A stretch of DNA of 64,000 bases, from NCBI GenBank assembly GCA_964613385.1, contig CAZTGZ010000008.1, forward strand, positions 22,039 through 86,038, written 5' to 3'. The notes beneath the pieces are model-generated. The model searched no databases, was not told the origin of the DNA, and saw only the letters and a program-made list of their open reading frames with translations. Position numbers and translations under genes: made by a program. Positions 25,072 through 35,813 of the stretch are shown in pieces. This stretch comes from CAZTGZ01 sp964613385. GTDB lineage: Bacteria > Bacteroidota > Bacteroidia > NS11-12g > UBA9320. The first letter of the stretch is position 1, and every line of letters starts with the position of its first letter.

Positions 25072-27607
25072 ATGTGCCATATTTTCAGATATTTATCGTC
25101 TAAATCATCATTGCGCAACTATCTCAGGCTTTGGATTAACCTACTCGGGCTCTTCATCAGCACATCGGCCCTTGGGACTCATATCGTGGGTGGCGACTTT
25201 TATTACCGTCAATTAGGCAACAATTGGTATCAGATTACCATGAAGTTGTACATCGACTGTGAGAACGGAAATATTGACGCCATAGCCTCAGATGCTATAG
25301 CCATTATTGGAGTTTTTGATGCGGGGACCAATCAACTGGTAGATCAATTTGACATGACCCGAACCGGTCCGGTGCGCCTGAATAAGGTTCAATACAAATG
25401 CGTGATTCCGGAACAAGATGTATGTGTAGACCAATATACTTACGTTAAAAACATTACACTCGACCCGGGTGCCAACGGTAAAATTTTACCCTTTCAGCGT
25501 TGTTGTCGCAACAATACCATCAACAATCTGGTTGAGCCTGAATCAACTGGATCGACCTATTGGGTTAAAATACCCGGAAGAAATGTGATTTCACAGGACA
25601 ATAGTCCGGTATTCAAAGAGCTTCCTCCCAATTATATCTGTACCAATGCGCCTCTGGTTTTTGATCACAGTGCCACGGATTCAGATGGAGATTCGCTGGT
25701 ATACGAGCTTTATCAACCATTTCTGGGTGCCAACCGCGACAAACCCAGACCGAATAATACCTTTCAGCAAGGGTACTTCGACAATCCACCTTTCACCAAT
25801 GTGATTTGGAAATTTCCGTATGCCACAGATAACCAAATGGGTGGAAATCCGATTTTAGAGATTGATTCGAAAACAGGATTGCTCACCGTTACACCTACCA
25901 CCGAAGGGCAGTTCGTTATGGGCATTAAAGTGTTGGAATACCGAAAAGGAGTGTTAATCGGGGAAACGCTGCGCGACTACCAGTTCAATGTTCGTGCTTG
26001 CAAGTTCGATGTAGTTTCTGCCTTTGTGGCTCCTTTATATTCATGCAGTGACACGGTGTATTTTGACAATAGGAGCTATAAAGCAACCAAATATCGATGG
26101 GATTTCGGTGATCCTACCAAACAAGATGACACGAGCAATTTGGCGACCCCTTTTTATGTATTCCCGGGCAATGGAAATTATACCGTTACCTTGAGAGCAA
26201 GCAATTCACTTTGTGAGGACGTATATTCAACAACCGTAAGGGTAAAGAGCAAAATTGTATTGGATTTAGGACCCAATGATACAGCATGCTATGGTTTCGA
26301 TAAGTATCTGAATACCAAAATATTCGATGCAACTAAAACCATTTGGAATACGGGCGCACGAACTACCTATTTAAGGGTTCAACAACCTGGTATATATGGC
26401 GTTACCGTATATTATGGAAATTGCACCGCCTCCGACAGTGTCCGGTTTAGTTTAGATCCCGTGATCGCCTATGTAAGTAGTGACACCATTTATTGCGATA
26501 GTGTCTTTGGCACCATATCCGTAGAATATGGGAACAAGCCTGAATACCGGTTCAGGTGGAACAATAATCTTCAGGACACCATGCCGTATTTAAACGTACG
26601 GGACATTGGAATCAATACAGTTGAGANNNNNNNNNNGCAGCATCCGGGATACCATTGAGCTTTGGACGGCCACACCTCCGGAGATCGGACCTTATCTGTT
26701 CGTATGCAATGAATTTGAAAGGTTGCTGGATGCCTTTGAAAAAAATCTGGATGGCGGCAATGGAAGAGAGGCAACCTATCTTTGGGACAACGGTAATATG
26801 GATCGATTCAACCTGGTTAATTCCTCGGGTTGGCATTGGGTAGAAGTACGACAGCGAAATTGCGTATTCAGAGATTCACTTTTCATTGACAACCCCATTA
26901 TTCCACTTGAACTTGGGCCTAACCGGCACTTTTGTGATCAGGTGGACATAACGCTGGAAGCCCCTCCCGGCATGCGACATTATACCTGGAGCAATGAATG
27001 CAATACGCAAACCAATCGCATCCGAACTCCCGGCACTTATTATTTAACCGTTACCGATACCAATGGATGCATTAAAAGCGACAGTATTCAACTCGATTTA
27101 ACCTTATCGCCGGGTATACATATCGGGAATGATACCACCATATGTGTGCGATCTCAGGTTAAAGCCGGATTGGATGAGGCATTCAGCGCCTATAGTTGGA
27201 GTCATGGTCCTATTTCAGCATATACATACCTGGAAGATGCCGGAATTTACATTTTAACCGTTACGGACGAATTTGGTTGTAAAGGAACCGATAGCATACG
27301 CATAACGGTTGACCCGAATGCGCTGCCCAATGAATTGTTTTTCCCGAATGCCTTTAGCCCTAATGGGGATGGGTTAAATGAATTATTTCCATATACAGAC
27401 TGGATTCCACAACCCGAATACAGTGTGAAGATTTTTAATCGCTGGGGTGAAAAGCTCTTTGATTCAAAAGAGAGCGGAAATCAGCGTTGGGATGGCATGT
27501 ATAAGGACGGAACCCTGCGCCCCGAAGTATATGTGTACCTGGTTGAATATCGGGGTTGCGACGGAGATTTTAGAAGAAAAGGCGGTACCGTTACCTTATT
27601 GAAGTAA
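25072..27607 (+). CDS. Large secreted PKD-type protein with gliding-associated C-terminal domain (split by a gap)
   Basis: About 845 residues, interrupted by 10 N at 26627-26636; the frame changes across the gap only because its length is nominal. The N-terminus has a signal-like hydrophobic stretch ending near STSALGTHIVGGDFYYR, the pattern of many surface proteins in this phylum. A cadherin-like segment (HSATDSDGDSLVYEL) and a PKD domain (YRWDFGDPTKQ...PGNGNYTVTLRASN) follow, then Ig-like repeats (ETPGTYYLTVTD-type strands). The end (LFFPNAFSPNGDGLNELF...YSVKIFNRWGEKLFDSKE...WDGMYKDG) is the gliding-motility-associated type B sorting domain of T9SS substrates. It is probably a surface adhesin or matrix protein. 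Confidence 0.85.
26627..26636. other. Assembly gap (10 N)
   Basis: Interrupts the secreted PKD protein; the downstream part continues in another frame. Confidence 0.95.
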
Positions 27608-27629
27608 CGATACCTTGATCTTCAACATT

Positions 27630-28517
27630 CTACCAAACCATTCTCAATCCCAGTCGCTGCTGAGAGGATGTACTGGCCAGATTTCCTAATTCCGGAATAA
27701 TATTGAAATTCAGCGATGGACGTATTTCCATACTAATGTGCATTTTCTTCAATAATTCTCTCTTTTTACCCAAACGAAAATCTACTCCCAAAGGAATGTA
27801 TAAGGAATAGGAGCTGTTCATCTGATTATCGTTACTTTCAAAATCATATTCGAAATCATTCGTAAAGGATCGGATTGAGCTATAGTTGATATTGTCCTGA
27901 AAATATGTTTTTACCGTATTGAATCTTGAATGAGAGATAACCGTACTGGATTGTATGGAAAATCCTGCACTTAACCCCAATCCGGTATAAAATGACCATC
28001 TGGCTGCAGGATCTGTTCTGAAAATTGCCGATATATCTAACTTCAGTTGCTCTGTTTCATACCCCATACTGTAAATGGATGTACTTGTGGTGTCGGTCCA
28101 AATGACCTGACCGCTTTGTGCCGATTTCATAGTATCTGAACCCAACTTGGTTTCTTTTGACAATGCTCCGGACATCAAGGTTAAATTGCCATGAGAAATC
28201 CCTATTCTCCAGGTCGGGTTGGAAATATAAGACCCTTTAAGCTTGTCCAATCTCTGTACACCGATATATGCCGAAAATTGTCCATTTCCCTGCATGATGT
28301 ATCCTTCAGAATTCCTATACGCTGAAAAATCCTGTCCCAACATCACTGAATTAGGCGCCAGTTTTCTGAAATCTGCCCATTCTCCACTTTTTAATCCGGA
28401 CAATTCAAATCCGTTTTGAACTTGAAATTCTGTGACTTTAAACTTGCGTGTTACTTCTTGTGCAAACAACACGGAGCTCAACAAAATCAGTGAGCTGAAC
28501 AACGATATTTTTTTCAT
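27630..28517 (-). CDS. Predicted outer-membrane beta-barrel protein
   Basis: 295 residues with a signal peptide (MKKISLFSSLILLSSVLFAQ). The mature part alternates short amphipathic strands (WSFYTGLGLSAGFSIQSSTVIS, SYSLYIPLGVDFRLGKK) and ends in RLGLRMVW, an aromatic C-terminus typical of outer-membrane barrels. No named family was recognised. It converges on the preceding large secreted protein with 22 bp between stop codons. Confidence 0.65.
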   Translation of the reverse strand: MKKISLFSSLILLSSVLFAQEVTRKFKVTEFQVQNGFELSGLKSGEWADFRKLAPNSVMLGQDFSAYRNSEGYIMQGNGQFSAYIGVQRLDKLKGSYISNPTWRIGISHGNLTLMSGALSKETKLGSDTMKSAQSGQVIWTDTTSTSIYSMGYETEQLKLDISAIFRTDPAARWSFYTGLGLSAGFSIQSSTVISHSRFNTVKTYFQDNINYSSIRSFTNDFEYDFESNDNQMNSSYSLYIPLGVDFRLGKKRELLKKMHISMEIRPSLNFNIIPELGNLASTSSQQRLGLRMVW

Positions 28518-28603
28518 GTTTCCTTTTTTAAAAACAATTGAACGGCAATCTTACACAATTTAGTACACGGATGATGTAATCTTCATGTGGAACGTAACAA
28601 CGA

Positions 28604-30709
28604 TCATTCACCCGTTCGAAAAACAGGTAATTGAATCCTTACATCTTCGCCAATATTAAGAACATACATCCCGGTTTGTAAATCTGAAATGTCAATATAC
28701 TTTTGATTGTTTTCCAATCTGCCGACGATGATTAAATTGCCACGCACATCCTGAATGCTGTAGTTTTTTATGTATGTGTACGGATGGTCTATATAGAGAT
28801 GATGGGTAGCTGGAATAGGGTATAATTTAACTTCAGATATAATTGTAGGCATTATTCCGATAATTGAGTCCTCCGGTGTTGTGAAAGACCTGATTTCGGA
28901 CCAATCCCCGGATTCGAAAAAGTATTTTGCTCTTACTCTCCAATAAAATTTTGTATTCTCAGGTAAATTAGGCCAAAAGTAAGAGGTATCATTGGCACTA
29001 TAGTTCTGAGCACTAGGGAAATCCGGCTGAGTATCCAACTCCAACTCGTACATTTCAAGTCCTGGAATCCATGACCAGACAAAATGTGATTTGGAAACAC
29101 TTTGATCTGCCGGACTTATCAATCGAAAATCATTCAATGACCGGGTTGAAAACGAATAAACTTCGCTAAATGGTCCTTCCCGGGTTCCGTCAACAGCCCT
29201 GACCCTCCAATAGTATGTCCTTCCCGGCAATAATGATACCGATGTATAGTTTGGCACAGATGTAATAATCCCACCGGGGGTGGCCGAAAAATTCGGAGTA
29301 GATTGAATCTGTAGCTCGTATTCTGTAGGATATTCCGATGCGGACCACGTAAATGTATGGCTGGCAAAGTTTCTTCCTGTGGCCAAATTCGAAGGGCTGA
29401 TCAAGGTTAATGTGTCCAGTACGACTTTATCTTCATAGCGAACCACCACCAACTGATTTCCTGCTGTTCCCACTGCCAGTATTTTACCATCCAATTGTAC
29501 AATCATATCGTTGCATCGGCTGTACGAGGCCTGATTCACCCGGGTGGTTACTTTTCCCAGATTTCCAAAGGTGGTATCTTCTGTGCCATTGGACAATATT
29601 CTGGTGATGGCAAACACTGCATCATCCGCACCGCTGGATGTTCCCGCCAGTAAAATCCGATTCTTGGAATCTGCGGCAACTGCTGAAGCGATATCATTTC
29701 GGAGTGTGCCGAATCCAAAACTCGCGTTGGGTGTAGAAACCGCTCCCTGTGTCGTGAGTTTGAACAAAGTCATACGATAGCGGAGGTTGTCCGTATAACC
29801 TCCACCGGCTATCATCAATTCGTTGTTTGCATTGAACAGCATGGCATAGGCCCGGTCATGTCCGTTAAAAGACCCATTATATGTATTAACTCCATCGGAA
29901 GAAAACTGTGCATCCATGGTACCATCCGACAATAAACGGCATACCCAATAGTCTGACGACCATGAAAGTCCGGGAAAATCACGCCATCCACTCGCACTGA
30001 TCATACCATTGGAGTGAACGATGAGATCTTCCAAACCAAATAAATATTGATAGTCCAGACCGGTAACCCACAACAACCTATGCCCAACGGAATTAAAGGT
30101 TGAATCCGGGCTGCCGAGTGTATCGTAACGCGCTATAACGGGCTTAGAGGAATTTGAACTGATGATAGACTGACCGCCCGCTACGATTTTTCCGCTGGCC
30201 TGATGAATGCGCACCACATGGAACTCATCTCTTTGCCGACTTTCAAAATCGCTCAACACAATCCCTTGATTGCCAAATGTTTGATCAATATTTCCATTTG
30301 AAGTAAGTCGAATCAGCAATCCTTTGCCATCGCTGCCATTGTCGCTGTATCCTCCTAAAACAATCTTACCATTCGATTGAACCGCCATGCTCATAATTTC
30401 ATCGTCGCTGCCGGCCTGAACATCCATGGTGAAATATCCATTTACCCCGAAACTGCTGTCAAGTGTGCCATTCGGGTGTAAACGCATCACCAAGGCATCC
30501 TTTCCGGTGCTTGGATGTTGCACGTATCCTGCGACCAGAATTTTCTGTCCGCTATGCAAATTCACTGCATTGGCTGCTGACTGTTCTGCCGGAAAAGTAA
30601 AAACACCCTGCCTGGCAAATTGAATATCCAATGCCCCCGGTTTTTGAGCTCCTGCGTGAATTGTGCACAAAAAGGAACTTAAAATCAATATTAACTTACG
30701 ACGGTTCAT
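28604..30709 (-). CDS. Secreted delta-60 repeat/fibronectin-like protein with T9SS sorting domain
   Basis: 701 residues. The signal peptide ends at HAGAQ. Residues ~25-430 contain about seven delta-60 repeats of the form GKIL(V/A)xG..., RLxxNGTLDxxFGxxG (for example RLHPNGTLDSSFGVNG, RLTSNGNIDQTFGNQG, RILSNGTEDTTFGNLG), which form a beta-propeller-like array. Two fibronectin-III-like domains follow (YYWRVRAVDG, FYWRVRAKYF). The C-terminal part (VKLYPIPATHHLYIDHP...YIDISDLQTGMYVLNI) is a type A sorting domain. The protein should be exported and anchored or released at the surface. Its role is unknown. A strong promoter lies immediately upstream. Confidence 0.88.
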   Translation of the reverse strand: MNRRKLILILSSFLCTIHAGAQKPGALDIQFARQGVFTFPAEQSAANAVNLHSGQKILVAGYVQHPSTGKDALVMRLHPNGTLDSSFGVNGYFTMDVQAGSDDEIMSMAVQSNGKIVLGGYSDNGSDGKGLLIRLTSNGNIDQTFGNQGIVLSDFESRQRDEFHVVRIHQASGKIVAGGQSIISSNSSKPVIARYDTLGSPDSTFNSVGHRLLWVTGLDYQYLFGLEDLIVHSNGMISASGWRDFPGLSWSSDYWVCRLLSDGTMDAQFSSDGVNTYNGSFNGHDRAYAMLFNANNELMIAGGGYTDNLRYRMTLFKLTTQGAVSTPNASFGFGTLRNDIASAVAADSKNRILLAGTSSGADDAVFAITRILSNGTEDTTFGNLGKVTTRVNQASYSRCNDMIVQLDGKILAVGTAGNQLVVVRYEDKVVLDTLTLISPSNLATGRNFASHTFTWSASEYPTEYELQIQSTPNFSATPGGIITSVPNYTSVSLLPGRTYYWRVRAVDGTREGPFSEVYSFSTRSLNDFRLISPADQSVSKSHFVWSWIPGLEMYELELDTQPDFPSAQNYSANDTSYFWPNLPENTKFYWRVRAKYFFESGDWSEIRSFTTPEDSIIGIMPTIISEVKLYPIPATHHLYIDHPYTYIKNYSIQDVRGNLIIVGRLENNQKYIDISDLQTGMYVLNIGEDVRIQLPVFRTGE

Positions 30710-30713
30710 AGAC

Positions 30714-30745
30714 CAAAGATACTAATTTAAGGTTGTTTGTCGCAA
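30714..30745 (-). promoter_or_regulatory. Promoter of the delta-60 repeat gene
   Basis: On the minus strand: TTG (30745-30743), a 21 bp spacer and TATCTTTG (30721-30714), then GTCT and the ATG at 30709. The -7 element is 4 nt from the start codon, predicting a leaderless mRNA. Confidence 0.6.
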
Positions 30746-30811
30746 CTCATCCATCATTCAATAATTATCGAACGACAAGCGTTTGAATTCAGAAAAATAC
30801 CATCGAATGAC

Positions 30812-32137
30812 TCAGGTAAGTATCGACAAATCGAATCCATCAAAATTGCCGGAACTCATCATTAACAATACTGTTTCAAGGGATGCCCTTTTCGAGACGA
30901 AGTTTTGTAACGTTTCCTTATCCCGAATGATGGTGACATCTTGACCAAAAGCCTGCTTCAATTCTTCATCCTCCAATAAAGGCAGGTTTTTCATTTCAAA
31001 CACATGCGGATTGAGGTAAATGGCTTTTACATCTGCTGCATTCATGCTTCCTGCATATTGCGGTAAGAACTCCTTTCTCAAACTGCTGAAGGTATGCAAT
31101 TCAAATATCGCACAAACTTCCTGATTCGAGTATTGTTCTTTTACGGCTTCAGTTGTGGCTTTTACCTTAGAAGGCGCATGTGCAAAATCTCTGAAAACGC
31201 CATAGAATTTCGATGAGGGTATAGGTTCCAAACGCCTCGCGGTTCCCGTAAAAGTGGCCATATGTCGCAGAAACTCCCCGTTACTGATGCCTATTTCAGC
31301 GCATACAAGCATCGCTCCATTCAGATTTTGAAGATTGTGCTTCCCGAAAATTTGCAGCGGATAATCCTGACCGTCATGCACAATGGATATGGTCTGAGCT
31401 GTTTTTTTATACACAGGGGTTCCGTATGCGACAGACTTACATTTGGCTTTCGGGGTCAATTCCAACAACTCTGCATCCTCCTCAAACCAAACAAGCGCAT
31501 CGCTTACATCTTTTATAAATAGTTCAAATTGATGTACATAATCCCGGTAATCAGGAAACACATTGATATGATCCCAGGCTACACCCGTGATCTGTGCGAT
31601 GTGCGGTTTATACCAATGGAACTTCGGCCGGCGGTCAACCGGAGAGGTGAGATATTCGTCTCCTTCTATAATGATCAAGGGCGCATCGCTCAACCGAACC
31701 ATCCTTTCGAACCCGCTGAGTTGGCTGCCTACCAGATAGTCAAAGTTCCTGCCCATGGCTTTTAATACATGCATAATCATGGCTGTAGTGGTCGTCTTTC
31801 CATGGCTACCGGCAACCACTACCCGTGTTTTATCCTTTGAGTGATGATAGACATACTCAGGAAATGACATTACCTGTATGCCCAATTCCCGCGCCTTTAT
31901 CAATTCGGGATTGTCTTTGCGGGCGTGCATGCCCAATATGATCAAATCTAAGGAAGCATCAATTTTTTCGGGCTGCCAGCCTTGTTTTTCGGGCAAAAGT
32001 CCGGCGTTTTTCAGCCGACTCAGGCTGGGCTCGAATATTTCATCGTCGCTGCCGCTTACCTGATGCCCGTTGGCTTTCAAGTCAAGCGCTATATTGTGCA
32101 TTACGGCACCTCCAATGGAGATCAGATGTATTTTCAT
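30812..32137 (-). CDS. mpl: UDP-N-acetylmuramate:L-alanyl-gamma-D-glutamyl-meso-diaminopimelate ligase
   Basis: 441 residues, the normal length of Mpl. It has the Mur-ligase layout: an N-terminal UDP-binding domain (IHLISIGGAVMHNIALDLKANGHQVSGSDD), the ATP-binding P-loop AGSHGKTTTT (109-117), EGDEY and the central HINVF region, and a C-terminal domain (RDFAHAPSKVKAT). It attaches recycled murein tripeptide to UDP-MurNAc in the cytoplasm, bypassing MurC, MurD and MurE. MNIALDLK-type N-terminus and the HAPSKV motif separate it from MurC, which is present at 54-55 kb. It overlaps the upstream gene's stop by ATGA and is the third gene of an operon behind an aldehyde dehydrogenase. Confidence 0.9.
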   Translation of the reverse strand: MKIHLISIGGAVMHNIALDLKANGHQVSGSDDEIFEPSLSRLKNAGLLPEKQGWQPEKIDASLDLIILGMHARKDNPELIKARELGIQVMSFPEYVYHHSKDKTRVVVAGSHGKTTTTAMIMHVLKAMGRNFDYLVGSQLSGFERMVRLSDAPLIIIEGDEYLTSPVDRRPKFHWYKPHIAQITGVAWDHINVFPDYRDYVHQFELFIKDVSDALVWFEEDAELLELTPKAKCKSVAYGTPVYKKTAQTISIVHDGQDYPLQIFGKHNLQNLNGAMLVCAEIGISNGEFLRHMATFTGTARRLEPIPSSKFYGVFRDFAHAPSKVKATTEAVKEQYSNQEVCAIFELHTFSSLRKEFLPQYAGSMNAADVKAIYLNPHVFEMKNLPLLEDEELKQAFGQDVTIIRDKETLQNFVSKRASLETVLLMMSSGNFDGFDLSILT

Positions 32138-33180
32138 GGTTTCTGATTTTGTGATAGTAAGCCCATTACTTGACGGTTTAATAAAGTAACTGCCTTGATT
32201 AATCGCTGTTCTAAAATTGCTTCGTTAAGCCCTCCCGTTGCGATCCTGTAATATCCGTGGAATGGCTCAGTTACCAGACTTAAGTTTCCGTCGAGCAAAT
32301 AAATGCCCGCTCCGGAAGCTCTTGAACCTGAACTAAAGTAATCGCCTACATAGGCAACAGCATATCCTGAATCCGACCATTCCATTCCTTTCTTTGAATG
32401 TATCGTACTCACATGTGATGGAAGATAGGCCAGACTTGTATCCCGGATAAAAATTATGTTGCCCTGATACGCATTCGTAAATGCGTTTATAATGATGCTA
32501 TCAAATTGTACAGAACTAACCCGACTCCTTGACATATCTTCGGGCAATTTGGAAGGAAGCGATACATAGAGATTGCGAAAGGGCTTCAATTCATAGGATT
32601 GCGCATTTTCAGACTCATCCGGATTGTTTTTCCTCAGTTGATATCTCAACCCTATATTAAGAGCCGGTAACATACCCGTAATGGTTGAACCTTTACTGGG
32701 AATGGCAGATCCGTTGGCCGAAATTCTCAAATACATCTTTTCATTCATTTTCATGTTATAAGATGTTTCTAATCCGATGTTGAAGCGCTGGGTAACCGGC
32801 AGCTCTTTGCGGACCAATCCACTTTGATTCTGGGATCCGGGATCAAAGCGAAGGGAACTCAAAAACAAAGAAGGCGACAAACCCAAGCCCAATCCTAAGC
32901 TTTCAAATACGTACATGCATTTCACTTCTACAAATCGATTTGTGTAACGGGTCAGTTCATCCGATGACCGAAAGGATTGTTGTATATAGCCCGGATAAAA
33001 TTCTAAGGTTGCTTTTTCAGTCTTCAAGGGCACGAATCCATAGACGCCAAATCCGGGGGCACTTTTCAGGGTGTCAATAAAATCAATACCGGGGAAACTG
33101 AAATGCAATTGTGCATATATACCCGGTTGACTCAATGCAGCAAAGGGTAGAAAAATGAAGAAAGCTAAAAGACGCAGCAC
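32134..33180 (-). CDS. Exported beta-rich protein, possible outer-membrane barrel
   Basis: 348 residues starting at GTG 33180, directly after the aldehyde dehydrogenase stop (TGA-GTG). A signal peptide (LRLLAFFIFLPFAALSQ) is followed by about 170 residues of barrel-like strands (GVYGFVPLKTEKATLEFYPGYI, SLGLGLGLSPSLFLSSL, MLPALNIGLRYQLRKN) and a different C-terminal part with short strands (SGYAVAYVGDYFSSGSRASGAGIYLLDG). No known family was recognised. It is translationally coupled to both neighbours, which suggests coexpression with Mpl. Confidence 0.6.
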   Translation of the reverse strand: MLRLLAFFIFLPFAALSQPGIYAQLHFSFPGIDFIDTLKSAPGFGVYGFVPLKTEKATLEFYPGYIQQSFRSSDELTRYTNRFVEVKCMYVFESLGLGLGLSPSLFLSSLRFDPGSQNQSGLVRKELPVTQRFNIGLETSYNMKMNEKMYLRISANGSAIPSKGSTITGMLPALNIGLRYQLRKNNPDESENAQSYELKPFRNLYVSLPSKLPEDMSRSRVSSVQFDSIIINAFTNAYQGNIIFIRDTSLAYLPSHVSTIHSKKGMEWSDSGYAVAYVGDYFSSGSRASGAGIYLLDGNLSLVTEPFHGYYRIATGGLNEAILEQRLIKAVTLLNRQVMGLLSQNQKP

Positions 33181-34730
33181 TCAGGACAAATTGAATTTTA
33201 TACCCTGCGCCAGCGGCATATCCTTCCCGTAATTAATGGTATTCGTTTGACGGCGCATATAGCTTTTCCAGGCGTCGCTTCCCGACTCGCGACCGCCTCC
33301 GGTTTCCTTTTCTCCACCAAAGGCACCACCTATTTCGGCTCCGCTGGTTCCAATATTTACATTGGCGATACCGCAATCGGAACCTCTGCTCGATAAAAAT
33401 ATTTCAGATTCTCTAAGGTCCTGCGTAAAAATTGCTGAACTCAGGCCTTGCCTTACATCATTTTGCATGGCTATGGCTTCATCGAGCGTATGGTATTTCA
33501 GCAGATATACGATGGGCGCAAAGGTCTCTTCCTGAACTATCTTGNNNNNNNNNNNNNNNNNNNNNNNNNNNNNNNNNNNNNNNNNNAACAGCCGGATTCA
33601 TACCCTTCACCTATCAATATTTCGCCTCCGTAAATAATCCTTCCTCCCTCGTTTTCAACTTCTTCTACGGCCAATTTGAAATTTTGCACCGCTTGTTTAT
33701 CTATCAAAGGACCCATATGCATATGTTCATCCAAAGGATTTCCAATTTGTACGCTTTGATAGGCTTTTTTCAATCTGGCTTTGAACGTATCATACACCGA
33801 TTCATGCACGATTAATCTTCGAATGCTGGTGCAGCGCTGTCCTGCTGTTCCAATGGCGCCAAACACGCAGGCTTTCAGGGCCTGATCCAGGTCAGCATTG
33901 GCCGTTACAATCACCGCATTATTGCCTCCAAGTTCCAGCAAGGTATGGCCCAATCGGCCTCCAACAACCTGTGCTACCCGCTTTCCCATTTTCACAGATC
34001 CTGTGGCAGAAACCAAGGCTACACGTGTATCTCTCGACATCATTTCACCCACGCGGAAATCGCCGATAAGCAGATTGAATATTCCTTCGGGCATGTGATT
34101 TTCAATCAGAACATCTTTCAAAATATGAAAACAGGCTATGGCCGATAAAGGCGTCTTTTCGCTGGGTTTCCATATGGTAACGTTGCCGCAAACCGCAGCT
34201 ATCATGGCATTCCAACTCCAAACAGCCACGGGAAAATTAAAAGCGGATATAATTCCGGTAATGCCCAATGGATGCCATTGTTCAAACATCCGGTGATTTG
34301 GTCTTTCGCTTTGAATGGTTAATCCGTACAACTGCCGGCTCAAACCCACGGCAAAGTCGCAGATATCGATCATTTCCTGCACTTCTCCCATGCCTTCCTG
34401 CAGGCTTTTTCCCATTTCATAGGAGACCAACATCCCTAAATCCTGTTTACGGTTACGGAGTTTATTGCCAAATTTTCGGATGATTTCGCCTCTTTTGGGG
34501 GCGGGTAAACTTCTCCAATATTCGAATGCCGGGCCCGCAACGCGCAATACATGTTCGTATTCGCTCTGAGTAGCGTAAACTACTTTTGCAATCTCCTGAC
34601 CGTCTACCGGTGATACAATAGATTTTTGTTCCGAACCCAAAGGAGTTACCCACTGAGTACCGGTGCACATACTTTCATTGATTGCTCTGATTCCCAGTTT
34701 TTCGAGAATCTGACCCATCGTCCTGCTCAT
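33181..34730 (-). CDS. Aldehyde dehydrogenase, ALDH7/L-piperidine-6-carboxylate dehydrogenase-like (split by a gap)
   Basis: Two coding parts flank a run of 42 N (33545-33586) in different frames, so the gap length is nominal. The N-terminal part includes the NAD site (FNFPVAVWSWNA, TIWKPSEKTPLSA), the general base Glu in LLELGGNN and the catalytic Cys in GQRCTS. The C-terminal part has QEETFAPIVYLLKY and GGAFGGEKETGGGRESGSDAWKSYMRRQTNTINY, the ending typical of ALDH7 (alpha-aminoadipic semialdehyde / L-piperidine-6-carboxylate dehydrogenases of lysine catabolism). It oxidises a semialdehyde with NAD. First gene of the operon leading to mpl. Confidence 0.9.
33545..33586. other. Assembly gap (42 N)
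   Basis: Interrupts the aldehyde dehydrogenase gene between the catalytic core and the oligomerisation end; flanking frames are inconsistent with 42 bp. Confidence 0.95.
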
Positions 34731-34743
34731 AATTCGCTTTTTA

Positions 34744-34751
34744 CAAAAATA
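34744..34751 (-). promoter_or_regulatory. -7 promoter element TATTTTTG before the aldehyde dehydrogenase operon
   Basis: Minus-strand TATTTTTG lies 13 nt upstream of ATG 34730. No clear -33 TTG is visible. Confidence 0.4.
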
Positions 34752-34802
34752 CGATGCTTTTTGAAGTAATGGGAAGATTAAGGCTTTTCATATATTTACC
34801 CA

Positions 34803-35813
34803 ATGAATTCCGAAAAGTCAGATTCTTTCGGTACCCGCGAATTTCACTTGACAGCCTTGTGGGCTTTAAATGAAACTGCACTTGGCGGACTCCTGCACGC
34901 CTTAAAAATTCCGGTCACCGGTTTTTTTGTTGGCGGATTCGCGGTATTAATCATTGGTTTACTGGCCAACGGAAAACAAAGTTGGTCCATTATCCTGCGT
35001 TCCATGATGGTGGTTCTGCTCATTAAAGCCGCTGCCAGTCCGCATTCCCCGCCCATGGCCTATATCGCCGTTGCTTTTCAGGGCATCAGCGGAGCATTGT
35101 TTTATTCCTTACTCCCGCATCGCTTTGCTTCCATCCTATTTGCAGTTTTGGCCATGGTTGAGTCCTGTCTTCAAAAATTAATCATGACTACTTTGATATT
35201 TGGTCAACGCTTTTGGAAAGCCCTCGATTCATTGGCAGCTGATGTTTTCAACCTATTTTCCTGGCAACCCAATGTGCAGATCAGCCTTTGGATTGTAATA
35301 GCTTATACAGTGGTGTACGCCACCTGGGGACTGATCCTGGGAATATGGATACTCCGGCTACCGGCGCAGATAGAAAAGCGGAAAACCCTTTACCAGAATC
35401 TTCCCTTGGGAGATGATATCCCTGAAATTCAGCGCAAACGCCATAAATTAAAAATATTCGCCCTTGGATGGATTTCGTTGGTTTTATATACCATTCTCAT
35501 GTTCATAACCGCAAGGGAAGGTCAAAAATGGCAGCAGGCACTGTTTTCGATTCTGCGCGCCCTGAGTGTTTTATTATTCCTCTGGTTGGCGGTTAAACCA
35601 CTGCTCACCTATATCATACAGCGGTGGCTTGGAAAAAAGAAACACCAATACAGCAAAACGGTTAATCATATACTTGAATTTCTGCCCGGTTGGAAAGGGA
35701 AAATATTCCCCTTGTATCGATTTATCGGCCAACAACATAAAGGCATTCAGAAATACAGGGAATTCGTACTGGCACTTTTCGTTGTGTTTTTATACCCTCC
35801 TGAAAATGAGTAA
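34803..35813 (+). CDS. Polytopic membrane protein, possible transporter substrate-binding component
   Basis: 336 residues with about eight hydrophobic segments in two blocks: 1-190 (GGLLHALKIPVTGFFVGGFAVLIIGLLA, AAASPHSPPMAYIAVAFQGISGALFY, VVYATWGLILGIWIL) and 230-275, then a basic cytoplasmic-looking tail with many Lys and Trp. The first block (G-L-H-x-x-K-I-P-x-T-G) resembles the S-components of ECF transporters such as CbiM/ThiW-like proteins, but I do not recognise a named family. It overlaps the NTPase gene and heads a MobA/FdhD operon, so a role in supplying molybdate, a cofactor precursor or a metal is an inference. Confidence 0.6.
   Translation: MNSEKSDSFGTREFHLTALWALNETALGGLLHALKIPVTGFFVGGFAVLIIGLLANGKQSWSIILRSMMVVLLIKAAASPHSPPMAYIAVAFQGISGALFYSLLPHRFASILFAVLAMVESCLQKLIMTTLIFGQRFWKALDSLAADVFNLFSWQPNVQISLWIVIAYTVVYATWGLILGIWILRLPAQIEKRKTLYQNLPLGDDIPEIQRKRHKLKIFALGWISLVLYTILMFITAREGQKWQQALFSILRALSVLLFLWLAVKPLLTYIIQRWLGKKKHQYSKTVNHILEFLPGWKGKIFPLYRFIGQQHKGIQKYREFVLALFVVFLYPPENE

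Noticed and set aside
33432..33815. Plus-strand ORF across the 42-N gap
   Set aside because: It is antisense to the aldehyde dehydrogenase and bridged only by Ns.
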